A stretch of 64,000 nucleotides of DNA from Providencia vermicola (GTDB lineage: Bacteria > Pseudomonadota > Gammaproteobacteria > Enterobacterales > Enterobacteriaceae). Positions within the stretch are counted from its first letter, which is position 1; every line of letters starts with the position of its first letter. This document shows, in pieces, positions 41,433-51,250 of the stretch. The stretch is taken from assembly GCF_020381325.1 (NCBI RefSeq), contig NZ_JAGSPI010000006.1, forward strand, positions 124,001 through 188,000, in the 5' to 3' direction. Under the pieces are notes generated by a model. That model worked only from the letters and a program-made list of their open reading frames with translations, was not told the origin of the DNA and did not search any database. A program made the translations under genes and the position numbers.

Positions 41433-43307
41433 ATGAGTATGAAAGGACAGGAAACGCGTGGTTTCCAATCAGAAGTTAAACAACTCCTCCAATTAATGAT
41501 CCACTCTCTTTATTCTAATAAAGAAATTTTCCTGCGTGAGCTTATCTCTAACGCATCTGATGCGGCAGATAAACTGCGTTTTCGTGCGCTATCTAAGCCA
41601 GAGCTGTATGAAAATGAGGGTGAATTACGTGTACGCATCAGTACCGATAAAGATAAAGGCACGCTAACTATCAGCGATAACGGTATCGGGATGAGCCGTG
41701 ACGAGGTGATTGATAACCTTGGGACAATCGCAAAATCGGGCACAAAAGCCTTCCTAGAAACTCTCGGTAGCGACCAAGCCAAAGACAGCCAAATGATTGG
41801 CCAGTTTGGTGTGGGTTTCTACTCGGCGTTTATTGTGGCAGATAAAGTCACGGTACGCAGCCGTGCTGCGGGTGCGCCAACTGATGAAGGCGTTTTCTGG
41901 GAATCCGCGGGTGAGGGTGAATACACTATCGCGGATATCGACAAAGCGGAGCGCGGGACTGAAATCACCTTACATCTACGCGATGACGAAAAAGAATTCC
42001 TCGATAACTGGCGTCTACGTTCCGTTATCAGCAAATATTCAGACCATATTGCCTTGCCTGTTGAAATCGAAGATAAAAACGAAGAAGACGGCACGGTCAC
42101 TTGGGAAAAAATCAACCAAGCAAAAGCCCTATGGACACGTAGCAAATCTGAAATATCAGACGAGGAATATGTTGAATTCTATAAACATATTTCCCACGAC
42201 TATGCTGATCCACTAACGTGGACACACAACCGCGTTGAAGGTAAACAAGAGTATACCAGTTTGCTGTATGTGCCTTCTCAAGCGCCGTTTGACTTGTGGA
42301 ATCGTGATCAACAACATGGCTTAAAACTGTACGTTCAGCGTGTATTCATTATGGATGATGCAGAGCAGTTTATGCCTAATTATCTGCGTTTTGTCCGCGG
42401 TGTCTTGGATTCCAATGATTTGCCACTGAACGTATCGCGTGAAATTTTACAAGATAGCGCGCTGACTCGCAGTTTACGCAGTGCATTAACGAAACGCGTT
42501 CTGCAAATGCTCGAAAAACTGGCAAAATCAGATACAGAAAAATACCAAACCTTCTGGCAGCAATTTGGTCTCGTGATGAAAGAAGGCCCTGCTGAAGATA
42601 TGGCGAACAGCGAAATAATCGCAAAACTTCTGCGTTTTGCTACTACACATACTGATAGCAGCGAACAAAACGTGTCGTTGGAAGAGTATGTTAGCCGTAT
42701 GGTGGAAGGTCAGGACAAAATTTATTACATCACCGCAGACAGCTACGCAGCAGCGAAAGGTAGCCCACACCTGGAATTATTCCGCAAAAAAGGTATCGAA
42801 GTTCTGCTGTTATCCGACCGTATTGACGAATGGATGATGAACTACTTGTCTGAGTTTGACGGTAAACAGTTCCAATCAGTCAGTAAAGCAGATGAATCAT
42901 TGGATAAACTTGCCGATGAAAACAAGGCAGAACAAGAAGAAGCAGACAAGCAGCTTGAGCCGTTTGTTGAGCGCGTGAAAACCTTCTTAGGTGAGCGTGT
43001 TAAAGAGGTGAAATTAACGCACCGCTTAACCGACACCCCAGCGATTGTTACCACCAACGCGGATGAAATGAGTACGCAAATGGCAAAATTATTTGCGGCG
43101 GCGGGGCAAGCAGCACCAGAGGTGAAATATAACTTTGAGCTAAACCCTGCGCACCCACTGGTGAAAAAAGCGTCTGAAGTCTCAGATGAGTCTGTTTTTG
43201 CTGACTGGGTAGATGTCCTGCTGGATCAAGCCTTATTGGCAGAACGCGGTACGTTAGAAGATCCAAATCTATTTATACGAAAAATCAATGAATTACTTCT
43301 AAAGTAA
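41433..43307 (+). CDS. htpG: Hsp90-family chaperone HtpG
   Basis: ATP-dependent cytosolic chaperone. The 624-aa product has the GHKL ATPase signature residues in [23 protein letters not shown] and [11 protein letters not shown]. The middle-domain catalytic Arg lies in [11 protein letters not shown]. The C-terminal dimerisation region ends [18 protein letters not shown]. The start at 41433 is favoured over the Met two codons later because GAGG is correctly spaced. Confidence 0.98.
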   Translation: MSMKGQETRGFQSEVKQLLQLMIHSLYSNKEIFLRELISNASDAADKLRFRALSKPELYENEGELRVRISTDKDKGTLTISDNGIGMSRDEVIDNLGTIAKSGTKAFLETLGSDQAKDSQMIGQFGVGFYSAFIVADKVTVRSRAAGAPTDEGVFWESAGEGEYTIADIDKAERGTEITLHLRDDEKEFLDNWRLRSVISKYSDHIALPVEIEDKNEEDGTVTWEKINQAKALWTRSKSEISDEEYVEFYKHISHDYADPLTWTHNRVEGKQEYTSLLYVPSQAPFDLWNRDQQHGLKLYVQRVFIMDDAEQFMPNYLRFVRGVLDSNDLPLNVSREILQDSALTRSLRSALTKRVLQMLEKLAKSDTEKYQTFWQQFGLVMKEGPAEDMANSEIIAKLLRFATTHTDSSEQNVSLEEYVSRMVEGQDKIYYITADSYAAAKGSPHLELFRKKGIEVLLLSDRIDEWMMNYLSEFDGKQFQSVSKADESLDKLADENKAEQEEADKQLEPFVERVKTFLGERVKEVKLTHRLTDTPAIVTTNADEMSTQMAKLFAAAGQAAPEVKYNFELNPAHPLVKKASEVSDESVFADWVDVLLDQALLAERGTLEDPNLFIRKINELLLK

Positions 43308-43336
43308 TGTGACATTGTATTTTCGTTTCTGAACAT

Positions 43337-43374
43337 AAACCGCGCTTTTGCTTGTGCTTTAGCGTGGTTTTTTT
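43337..43374 (+). terminator. Rho-independent terminator of htpG
   Basis: A 10-bp stem (aaaccgcgct / agcgtggttt, with G-U pairs) and a 14-nt loop are followed by seven T residues. Confidence 0.85.
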
Positions 43375-43484
43375 CTTTTGCGAAAAAAGATAAATGCGAA
43401 AACGTTTACGTGTGTTCTTGAGTAAAGCGCCATGCTAATGGTATGGTAGCGTGTTTTCTTTTCAAATTATAAAAAACTAAATAG

Positions 43485-44144
<660 letters not shown>

Positions 44145-44149
44145 TATTT

Positions 44150-44216
44150 ATACGTATCATGCGCTAAATTACAGTATTGATAACTGCAATTCGAATTATT
44201 TAGAGTATGAATGTAT
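44150..44216 (+). repeat. Possible degenerate, internally deleted ERIC-like element
   Basis: Five bases past the adk stop, tacgtatcatgcgc resembles the left end and gcaattcgaattatttagag the right end of the other copies. The central palindrome is missing, leaving about 67 bp. The call is weak on its own but fits the position pattern. Confidence 0.45.
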
Positions 44217-44222
44217 TATATG

Positions 44223-44252
44223 AAGGCAGCGAATATCGCTGCCTTTCTTTTT
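44223..44252 (+). terminator. Rho-independent terminator of adk
   Basis: A 10-bp perfect stem (aaggcagcga / tcgctgcctt) with a 3-nt loop is followed by a T-rich tail (tcttttttt). Confidence 0.92.
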
Positions 44253-44297
44253 TATACCACTTGGTGACAAAAATCGTTATTTAACTGTGATAAAGTT

Positions 44298-44316
44298 GGG
44301 AATGATTATCAATTAG
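44298..44316. promoter_or_regulatory. Fur-like box overlapping the hemH ribosome-binding site
   Basis: AATGATTATCAATTA matches 12 of 19 positions of the Fur consensus (GATAATGATAATCATTATC), including the ATGAT and ATCA core. It runs into the AGGAG ribosome-binding site of hemH. Function is inferred only. Confidence 0.45.
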
Positions 44317-44326
44317 GAGCTGTTTC

Positions 44327-45295
44327 ATGTCAGAAAAAAAAACCGGCATTCTGTTAGCGAATTTAGGAACCCCTGATGCCCCAACAACTTCAGCTGTTAG
44401 ACGTTATTTAGCCGAGTTTCTTAGTGATAAGCGCGTTATTGATGTACCTCGTTTGATTTGGAAACCCATCTTACACGGGGCCATTCTACCGCTGCGCTCA
44501 TCTAAAGTGGCTAAGCTTTATCAGTCAATTTGGCTTGATGATGGCTCACCTTTATTGGTGTATTCATTGCGCCAAAAACAAAAGCTGGCTGAGTTGATGC
44601 CAAATACCCCTGTAGAAATAGGGATGAGCTATGGTTCGCCTTCCATTAAAAGTGCTGTTGATAGTTTAATGGAGCAAGGCGTTAATGATTTAGTCGTTTT
44701 ACCGTTATATCCACAATATTCCTGTACAACGACAGCGGCGGTGTATGACGCGGTAACAAGGGCTTTTCAAGATAGACGCACTATTCCGTCAGTCCGTTTT
44801 ATTCGCAGTTATGCAACTCACCCTGCTTATATTCAAGCATTAGTGGCATCAATTGAAGAGAGCTTTGCAGTACATGGTGAACCTGATAGGCTGGTATTGT
44901 CGTTCCACGGTATCCCACAGCGTTATTGTGATACAGGGGATATCTACCAACAAGAATGTGAACAAACGGCTCAGGCGCTTCGAGAGGCGCTGAATTACCC
45001 AAGTGAAAAAGTGTTGCTCACTTATCAGTCACGTTTTGGTCGTGAACCTTGGTTGATGCCGTACATGGATAAAACCATGCATGAATTACCTTCACAAGGG
45101 GTAAACTCTGTTCAGGTCATTTGCCCTGGCTTCTCCGTTGATTGTTTGGAAACATTAGAAGAAATTAGCGAACAAAATAAAGAATTCTTTATCAGTAGTG
45201 GGGGCAGTAAATATAATTACATATCGGCGTTAAATGATAATCTAAATAGTATTCGCATGATTAATTTAATTATTCAAGATGAATTAAATCAGTGA
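44327..45295 (+). CDS. hemH: Ferrochelatase
   Basis: Inserts Fe2+ into protoporphyrin IX, the last step of haem synthesis. The 322-aa product has [13 protein letters not shown], the metal-site His in [11 protein letters not shown] (about 194) and the Glu in [12 protein letters not shown] (about 265). AGGAG is well placed before the start. A Fur-like box lies over this leader. Neighbours adk and gsk are conserved, but a Wzz-like gene replaces E. coli aes. Confidence 0.97.
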   Translation: MSEKKTGILLANLGTPDAPTTSAVRRYLAEFLSDKRVIDVPRLIWKPILHGAILPLRSSKVAKLYQSIWLDDGSPLLVYSLRQKQKLAELMPNTPVEIGMSYGSPSIKSAVDSLMEQGVNDLVVLPLYPQYSCTTTAAVYDAVTRAFQDRRTIPSVRFIRSYATHPAYIQALVASIEESFAVHGEPDRLVLSFHGIPQRYCDTGDIYQQECEQTAQALREALNYPSEKVLLTYQSRFGREPWLMPYMDKTMHELPSQGVNSVQVICPGFSVDCLETLEEISEQNKEFFISSGGSKYNYISALNDNLNSIRMINLIIQDELNQ

Positions 45296-45396
45296 TCGCT
45301 TAAATTGATACTAAAAAGTTCAGTAATCGATATATCAAAATTTCAAATATAGACTATAATAACTTATCTTAAATTAAAAACTATTAAAGAAATGTT

Positions 45397-46533
45397 ATGT
45401 CTTTTGGAATTAATATGAGCAATGAGCAGCCACCACGAAAAAGTATTGAGCAGAAGTCAAATTCTGCTCATCAATTTCATATTCAGCAGAATGATGAAAT
45501 TGATCTCATGGCATTATTGAGTGTTTTATTAAAAAATAAATTATTGATTACCATTTTTACGGCTTTATGTATTGCGTTGAGTGCTGGTATTGTCAAGCTT
45601 TTACCTCAAAAGTGGAACAGCACAGCCATTGTCATTCCGCCGACCTCCGAAAGCATGAAAGAAGTTAATGCACTAAAAGCTCAGCTGGATGTACTTGAAA
45701 TACCTATCGATTTAACCTCGCAACGTATTTTTAATGCCTTTGTTGACCAATATCGTTCTAAAGTTAATCAAAGCGACTATGTTAGAAGTACCCAGTATTA
45801 TCATAAACTTGCACAAAATGTTGCTCCTAAAGATGATGTGGTGGCACAGGAACGTTTAGTGAATCAAATCATCAATAACGATATTCAAATTCAAGACCAA
45901 TCTAAAGAGAAAAACAGTACCTCTAACGATATTATCTTAAAATTTACGGCATCACAGCCAACAGAGGCACAAGATTTATTGGATGGCTATATCCGCTATA
46001 GCGCATCTAAAGTGAGAAGTCAGATTAAAAATGAAATTGATAATACGATCTCACAGCAACTTATCTTTGCTACCGAATCACTTAAGCGTGAAGTGAGCAA
46101 AATTCAAACTGAATATGACGTTAAAGTTGAAAGGTTAAAACGTGCAGTGGATATTGCTAAAGCAGCAGGGATTGAAAAGCCTATAGCCAGTGATTCTCAA
46201 GCAATTAATGACGATCCAGACTACCCTATTGCGTTGGGGGCTGAGGCGTTAGAAAAGAAATTACTGATTGAGACACAAAACCGTGATTTAGCCTTGATGA
46301 GTGAAAATTTGCAAAATCGCCAGATTTATATCAATGAAATCACTGAATTGAAGAGTAAGGAATTGGCTTTTACGCCAGTTACTTTTATCTTACAACCTGA
46401 TTTGCCATTGAATAAAGAATCACCTAAATCAGCATTGATTGTGGCGTTAAGCGCCATTTTAGGCTTAATTTTAAGTTGTGCATTTGTATTAAGCCGTGAG
46501 CTTTATCGCGATTATAAATTGCAAAATCAGTAA
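45397..46533 (+). CDS. Wzz/FepE-type O-antigen chain-length regulator
   Basis: Inner-membrane polysaccharide co-polymerase of the PCP1 type that sets modal O-antigen length. The 378-aa product has TM1 at about 50-70 (LLITIFTALCIALSAGI), a large periplasmic region with a coiled coil (about 205-240), and a Pro-rich stretch leading into TM2 (PLNKESPKSALIVALSAILG). Length and lack of an O-antigen cluster resemble FepE more than WzzB, but the subtype is not certain. The start could also be the Met at 45415; both ribosome-binding sites are weak. Confidence 0.82.
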   Translation: MSFGINMSNEQPPRKSIEQKSNSAHQFHIQQNDEIDLMALLSVLLKNKLLITIFTALCIALSAGIVKLLPQKWNSTAIVIPPTSESMKEVNALKAQLDVLEIPIDLTSQRIFNAFVDQYRSKVNQSDYVRSTQYYHKLAQNVAPKDDVVAQERLVNQIINNDIQIQDQSKEKNSTSNDIILKFTASQPTEAQDLLDGYIRYSASKVRSQIKNEIDNTISQQLIFATESLKREVSKIQTEYDVKVERLKRAVDIAKAAGIEKPIASDSQAINDDPDYPIALGAEALEKKLLIETQNRDLALMSENLQNRQIYINEITELKSKELAFTPVTFILQPDLPLNKESPKSALIVALSAILGLILSCAFVLSRELYRDYKLQNQ

Positions 46534-46560
46534 GCTAACCTTACAAAAGACAAACAATGA

Positions 46561-46596
46561 GGCCAGTACTTTCTTTGAAGGTGCTGGCTTTATTTT
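46561..46596 (+). terminator. Terminator after the Wzz-like gene
   Basis: A GCCAGTAC / GTGCTGGC stem (one G-T pair) with an 11-nt loop is followed by tttatttt. Confidence 0.8.
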
Positions 46597-46641
46597 ATCG
46601 TGCTAGAATAGCGCGATGTTCCATTGTTAATCTTCTTACTT

Positions 46642-47955
46642 ATGAAATTCCCCGGTCAACGCAAGTCAAAACATTATTTCCCTGTTAGCCTCAGAGATCC
46701 ACTTTTACAGCCATTAAAAGAGACATTGGCTGATGATGAAAATTGTAAATCCTATATTGTGGGGATAGATCAAACTCTCGTCGATATTGAAGCGAAAGTA
46801 GATGATGATTTTATTCAACGTTATCAGCTCAGTAAAGGGCATTCATTGGTTATTGAAGATGATGCTGCTGAGGCATTGTATAAAGAGTTGACTGACAATG
46901 GGTTGATTACGCATGAATTTGCGGGCGGTACCATCGGTAACACGCTGCATAACTACTCAGTGTTAGCAGATGACAGGTCGGTATTATTAGGGACGATGTG
47001 TAATAATATCCAAATAGGAAGTTATGCTTATCGCTACCTGTGCCACACCTCAAGCCGTATGGATCTGAACTATCTGCAAGGCGTGGATGGGCCAATTGGA
47101 CGTTGTTTCACATTAATTACCGAAAATGGTGAGCGGACATTTGCCATTAGCCCTGGGCATATGAATCGCCTGCATCCAATGAGTATTCCTGAAGAGATTA
47201 TCGCTGGGGCGTCTGCATTAGTTCTAACGGCGTATTTGGTGCGTTGCAAACCAGGCGAAACAATGCCTGATGCCACAATGCAGGCGATAGCCTATGCGAA
47301 AAAACACAATGTTCCTGTGGTGCTCACGTTGGGAACTAAATTTGTGATTGCTCAAGATCCGCAATTTTGGCGTGACTTCCTTGCTGAGCATATTTCGGTC
47401 GTTGCGATGAATGAAGATGAAGCGCAAGAGCTAACGGGTCTGAGTGACCCATTATTAGCCTCTAATATGGCCCTAGACTGGGTTGATTTGGTGCTCTGCA
47501 CGGCGGGCCCATCAGGGCTATATATGGCAGGATATACAGAAGAGAGCTACAAACGGACGACTCAGCACCCATTGTTGCCTGGTGCGATTGCAGAATTCAA
47601 TTTATATGAATTTAGCCGTGCAATGCGCCAGCAAGATTGCAAAGTGCCACTGCGTATATTTTCGCATATTGAACCCTATATGGGGGGGCCTGAGAAAATT
47701 ATGAATACGAATGGTGCTGGAGATGGGGCTTTATCTGCATTACTGCATGATATTACAGCGAATTCTTACCACCGTTCAAATGTGCCTAATTCCAGTAAGC
47801 ATGAGCGTCAATATTTAACCTATTCGTCATTGGCTCAGGTTTGTAAATATGCAAATCGAGTGAGTTATCAAGTATTAACACAACATTCACCACGGTTAAC
47901 ACGCGGGCTTCCTGAAAAAGAAGACAGTTTAGAAGAGTCTTATTGGGAGCGATAA
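46642..47955 (+). CDS. gsk: Inosine-guanosine kinase
   Basis: PfkB/ribokinase-family enzyme phosphorylating guanosine and inosine for purine salvage. The 437-aa product starts MKFPGQRKSKHYFPVSLRDP. It has GGTIGNTLHNYSVLADDRSV, the PfkB catalytic signature NTNGAGDGALSALLHD and the C-terminus SPRLTRGLPEKEDSLEESYW. An upstream TTG at 46624 is disfavoured. Confidence 0.97.
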   Translation: MKFPGQRKSKHYFPVSLRDPLLQPLKETLADDENCKSYIVGIDQTLVDIEAKVDDDFIQRYQLSKGHSLVIEDDAAEALYKELTDNGLITHEFAGGTIGNTLHNYSVLADDRSVLLGTMCNNIQIGSYAYRYLCHTSSRMDLNYLQGVDGPIGRCFTLITENGERTFAISPGHMNRLHPMSIPEEIIAGASALVLTAYLVRCKPGETMPDATMQAIAYAKKHNVPVVLTLGTKFVIAQDPQFWRDFLAEHISVVAMNEDEAQELTGLSDPLLASNMALDWVDLVLCTAGPSGLYMAGYTEESYKRTTQHPLLPGAIAEFNLYEFSRAMRQQDCKVPLRIFSHIEPYMGGPEKIMNTNGAGDGALSALLHDITANSYHRSNVPNSSKHERQYLTYSSLAQVCKYANRVSYQVLTQHSPRLTRGLPEKEDSLEESYWER

Positions 47956-48222
47956 ATATTAATCATTGGGTTATAATTTGTTCAATTTGAATATGTTTAA
48001 TATATTTAATATAAAAAAGCATTAATATCAATAAGGATATTAACGTGTTTTTATATACCCCATTATAGGTATTTAATTAATACGTTAATGAAAGAGTAAA
48101 TTTTAATTTATAAGTTAGTTAATAGTTAATAGTTAATACTGGCAATGAAGAACTGAGATAAATATACCGATGTTAACCGTTAAAATTTGGCATAAGTAAT
48201 GTCATTGGTGATGACGAATAAT
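47956..48222. other. AT-rich gap with short heptamer run
   Basis: No gene is seen. A three-copy 7-bp repeat (agttaat) lies at about 48116-48137. No terminator with a clear T-tract was found for gsk. Confidence 0.5.
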
Positions 48223-48270
48223 AAAAAACTGCATTCAATAATATTGAATTTCAATATTTCGAATGCAGTT
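48223..48270 (-). terminator. Terminator of the EutH-like/kinase operon
   Basis: Outer stem aactgcattc / gaatgcagtt encloses a second palindrome (aatattgaatttcaatatt). On the minus strand it is followed by six T residues. It lies 26 bp past the permease stop codon. Confidence 0.82.
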
Positions 48271-48296
48271 ATTATACTGTTTAATATTAATTATAT

Positions 48297-49547
48297 TTAA
48301 CTTTGTTTGGCAACTGCTAACTCAGCATCACCTTTAACGGCATCCACTGCTTTTTGGTCTTCCTCTTCATAACGTAATGCTTGGGGAACAGAGATTTTAA
48401 TGGCGATAAATACCGCTAAGAAGCCTCCAACCAGTTTTCCTAATAAAATTGGCAGAACGAGAGTTGGCTGGAAGTTAGCAGTGAAGGCTAAGTGATCGCC
48501 GATAGTCGCTTGTGCACAGACACCGAATGCAACACACAGAACTTTATCTCTTGCACGCATATCTTTGAATAAATGATAAGTCGCAATAATGTTTGCCATC
48601 ACCATGATAAAACCTAATGACCCAGTATCACTCAGTTTTAAACGGTTGCTTAATGCACGGACTAACGGTTTGCAATAACGTTGGAATAGGTAACAAATTG
48701 GGAATGTCCCTGCCAACATGATGCCAATATAACCTGCTATTTCAATGGCACGGAACAACTCATTTTGGTCTGCAAAGAGCGGGTCGAAGCCCCATGCACC
48801 GAAAACTTTGGTAAATACGCCAGTAAAGTGCTCGACAATCGAGAAAGCCAGAACCAGTTTGACAAAGGCATCCATAATCTTACCGAAGATTAAGAAGCCT
48901 GTAACCATCAGCATTGGGCGATATTTCAAGCCCGCGGCCAATAAGAAACAGAAAACAAACAGTGGCATCAAATATTGCAGCATGGTCATAAAATCGAGGG
49001 TGAGTTGATGTGCTGCGGGGGAATTGGTTGAAATAATATCGCGAACGGGAATATTATTGAACGTGATTAATAGCAGTGAAGCCAGTACACCAAATGGAAT
49101 GGAGATTAACCCTGCCATTGCGCCGAGTGCGAGGTATTTGTGATCTTTGCGATTTAACATGGTTAAGCCAACAGGGATCAGATACACAATCGTCGCGCCT
49201 GAGGTATAGCCGATTAACATCGCAGTGATCCACATATCACGGTTCGTGGTTAACGCATCTGCAAGCTGGTAGCCCCCCATATCAACAGCAATGATCGACA
49301 ATGCTGCGATTGAGACATCGGAGCCCACAGAAGAGAATATAGGCCCTAAAACATAAGAAATTAACTGAGAAAGCAATGGTACGGCAGCCATGATCCCTGC
49401 TTGAGCTAGAAATACAGGGCCAATGGAGAAAATCCCGTTAACAAACTCTTTGCCCAGATCACTGGTCGGTTTGACGATAGAGGCAACAGCACCAATAATG
49501 GCACCGCACATGATTAAGTAAATAATGTAATTTCCGAATTCAGCCAT
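48297..49547 (-). CDS. EutH-family permease
   Basis: A 416-aa polytopic membrane protein of the EutH family (ethanolamine permease type). Family patterns include the AVDMGGYQLADAL segment (cf. ACDMGGFFLAKEL), GATIVYLIPVGLTML, YLALGAMAGLISIPFGVL, and CAQATIGDHLAFTANFQPTLVLPILLGKLVGG. No other eut genes are present. It is instead the second gene after an FGGY kinase (22-bp gap), so it may carry the kinase substrate. That substrate is unknown; an ethanolamine-like or polyol compound is inference. Confidence 0.82.
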   Translation of the reverse strand: MAEFGNYIIYLIMCGAIIGAVASIVKPTSDLGKEFVNGIFSIGPVFLAQAGIMAAVPLLSQLISYVLGPIFSSVGSDVSIAALSIIAVDMGGYQLADALTTNRDMWITAMLIGYTSGATIVYLIPVGLTMLNRKDHKYLALGAMAGLISIPFGVLASLLLITFNNIPVRDIISTNSPAAHQLTLDFMTMLQYLMPLFVFCFLLAAGLKYRPMLMVTGFLIFGKIMDAFVKLVLAFSIVEHFTGVFTKVFGAWGFDPLFADQNELFRAIEIAGYIGIMLAGTFPICYLFQRYCKPLVRALSNRLKLSDTGSLGFIMVMANIIATYHLFKDMRARDKVLCVAFGVCAQATIGDHLAFTANFQPTLVLPILLGKLVGGFLAVFIAIKISVPQALRYEEEDQKAVDAVKGDAELAVAKQS

Positions 49548-49569
49548 GGTAGGGTTTCCTTTTATTATT

Positions 49570-51009
49570 TTAGTGTCTTAATTGGCGGGAACGGGCAATG
49601 ATGTCGCGGTACTGTTCCATTACACCTTGCATGTTAGTGCCATCGGGGTGTGTTATGGTTGCATTGCGCCTAACTGCCATATCGTGAGTCAGCCCTAGCC
49701 CTTTGCGTGCTAATAAGGCAGCGCCAAGTGCAGTCACTTCACGGTTTGCTGGTGCTTCAATATTTTTTTGTAATAAATTGGCTAAAAATTGCTTAAAGTA
49801 CTGATTTGAAGAAAGCCCTCCATCGACAGAGATTGATTGTCCCAGTGGTGAAATTTTTTCCATTGCAAAAATGACTTCGGCAGAGCGAGCGGCAATCCCC
49901 TCCAACACCGATTGCATCATGTCTTTTTTGTCGGTATCTAATGAAAGGCCTGCCCATAATCCAGCTGCGCTGCGATCCCAATATGGGCAGCCTAAGCCAG
50001 ATAATGCAGGCACAAACGCTAAACCGCGTTTAATGGCGGGTTCTGCTCTGAAATCACTGAGTTCATCGAATTGATCAAATAGCCCAATTTTTCTTGCCCA
50101 GTTAATGGCGGATGCTGCGTTATACACACCACCATCTAAGCCAAAAACGGGGGCTTCATTAGGGAATTTCCAACACAGAGTGGGTAACAAGCCACTTTCA
50201 TGAGTTTGTGGGATCTCAGACCCCGTGAGTGCTTGCAAAAAGGCACCTGTACCAAAGGTGATTTTGGCATCGCCTTTTTCGCGGCAACCGTGACCGAAAG
50301 TGCCAGCAAATTGGTCAACAATCACTGCTGTAACAGGGGTTAAGTGGCCGTCAAGGTTGATAGCGCCAAAATCGCCAATATTGTCTTTAATCGGAGGAAG
50401 ACAATGAATGGGCACGCCAAATATGTCACACAGTTCTTTATCCCACTCTAATGTGTGGATATTGAGCAAAGAGGTGCGAGAGGCTGAATTATAGTCAGTT
50501 GCAAACACGCCACATAAGCGGTCTAGAAAAAAGGCATCCATGGTGCCAATACGTAATTTGTTTTTATCTGCTAATGTTTTCGCACCCACCACATTTTCCA
50601 TGATCCAACCCATTTTGCTGGCGGAGAAATAAGGGTCGAGTGGTAAGCCTGATTTGGATTGAACCACGGGTTCGAATCCTGCTTCTTTGAGATGAGAAAT
50701 CGTTTTTTCAGTCCGTAAATCTTGCCAAACGATCGCATTGTAAAGTGGGCGTTTGCTGTCAGCATCCCAAGCGACAATGCTTTCACCTTGATGGCATAAA
50801 CCAATGGCATCGACGACTTCACAGCTATTCAGGCACTTAATGATATTGGCTAGTATTTCCTCTGGGTCGTGTTCAACCCAACCACTATTCAACGTGATTT
50901 GTTTATGAGGAATACTCATCGGGGAGTAAGAGTGCCCGCCTTCTTCGAAGACCACGACTCGGGTTCCCGTTGTTCCCTGATCGATTGCGGCATAACGTTG
51001 ATTGAGCAT
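49570..51009 (-). CDS. FGGY-family carbohydrate kinase, glycerol-kinase-like
   Basis: A 479-aa two-domain kinase resembling GlpK: phosphate-binding IDQGTTGTR, SGLPLDPYFSASKMGWI, SRTSLLNIHTLEWD, VDQFAGTFGHG, FGTGAFLQAL and C-terminal DGGLSSNQYFKQFLANLL. The glycerol-contacting Arg-Glu pair of GlpK (NQRET) is Gly-Glu here (HQGES), while the Trp, Tyr and Asp-Gln contacts are kept. The substrate may therefore be a glycerol analogue rather than glycerol. GGGAA precedes the ATG; a GTG one codon upstream is an alternative. Confidence 0.87.
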   Translation of the reverse strand: MLNQRYAAIDQGTTGTRVVVFEEGGHSYSPMSIPHKQITLNSGWVEHDPEEILANIIKCLNSCEVVDAIGLCHQGESIVAWDADSKRPLYNAIVWQDLRTEKTISHLKEAGFEPVVQSKSGLPLDPYFSASKMGWIMENVVGAKTLADKNKLRIGTMDAFFLDRLCGVFATDYNSASRTSLLNIHTLEWDKELCDIFGVPIHCLPPIKDNIGDFGAINLDGHLTPVTAVIVDQFAGTFGHGCREKGDAKITFGTGAFLQALTGSEIPQTHESGLLPTLCWKFPNEAPVFGLDGGVYNAASAINWARKIGLFDQFDELSDFRAEPAIKRGLAFVPALSGLGCPYWDRSAAGLWAGLSLDTDKKDMMQSVLEGIAARSAEVIFAMEKISPLGQSISVDGGLSSNQYFKQFLANLLQKNIEAPANREVTALGAALLARKGLGLTHDMAVRRNATITHPDGTNMQGVMEQYRDIIARSRQLRH

Positions 51010-51091
51010 CACAGTATTCCCAGTGTTATAAATGTTGTAAATAGGTCTGTTTTTTTGCCTACTATCGTTTAATCGGAAGGAAAGTCCACAA

Positions 51092-51150
51092 AAAACTCAC
51101 AATAAGTTTCACTGATGTGACAAAACTCACAATAAAGTAACAATGTGAGT
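51092..51150. promoter_or_regulatory. Direct and inverted operator-like repeats in divergent promoter region
   Basis: AAAACTCACAATAA occurs twice, 30 bp apart (three helical turns). The second copy also forms a 7-bp inverted repeat with TGTGAGT (ACTCACA ... TGTGAGT). These are plausible binding sites for the DeoR-family regulator encoded in the cluster. Confidence 0.6.
51116..51131. promoter_or_regulatory. CRP binding site
   Basis: TGTGA, six bases, TCACA: a perfect match to both CRP half-sites, placed between the divergent kinase and dehydrogenase genes. It suggests catabolite control of the cluster. Confidence 0.75.
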
Positions 51151-51250
51151 AGTTTTTGGTTTGATGTTGTACTTTGTGTTGTTTTAATTGTTGTGGTTGT
51201 GGGAATTATGTGGTTTTATGTGTGCAAGTTTTAAGTAAAGGATCTCAGCC

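Noticed and set aside
48297-49547. Part of an ethanolamine microcompartment operon
   Set aside because: Only EutH-like similarity is present; no eutBC, shell proteins or eutR occur in the window.
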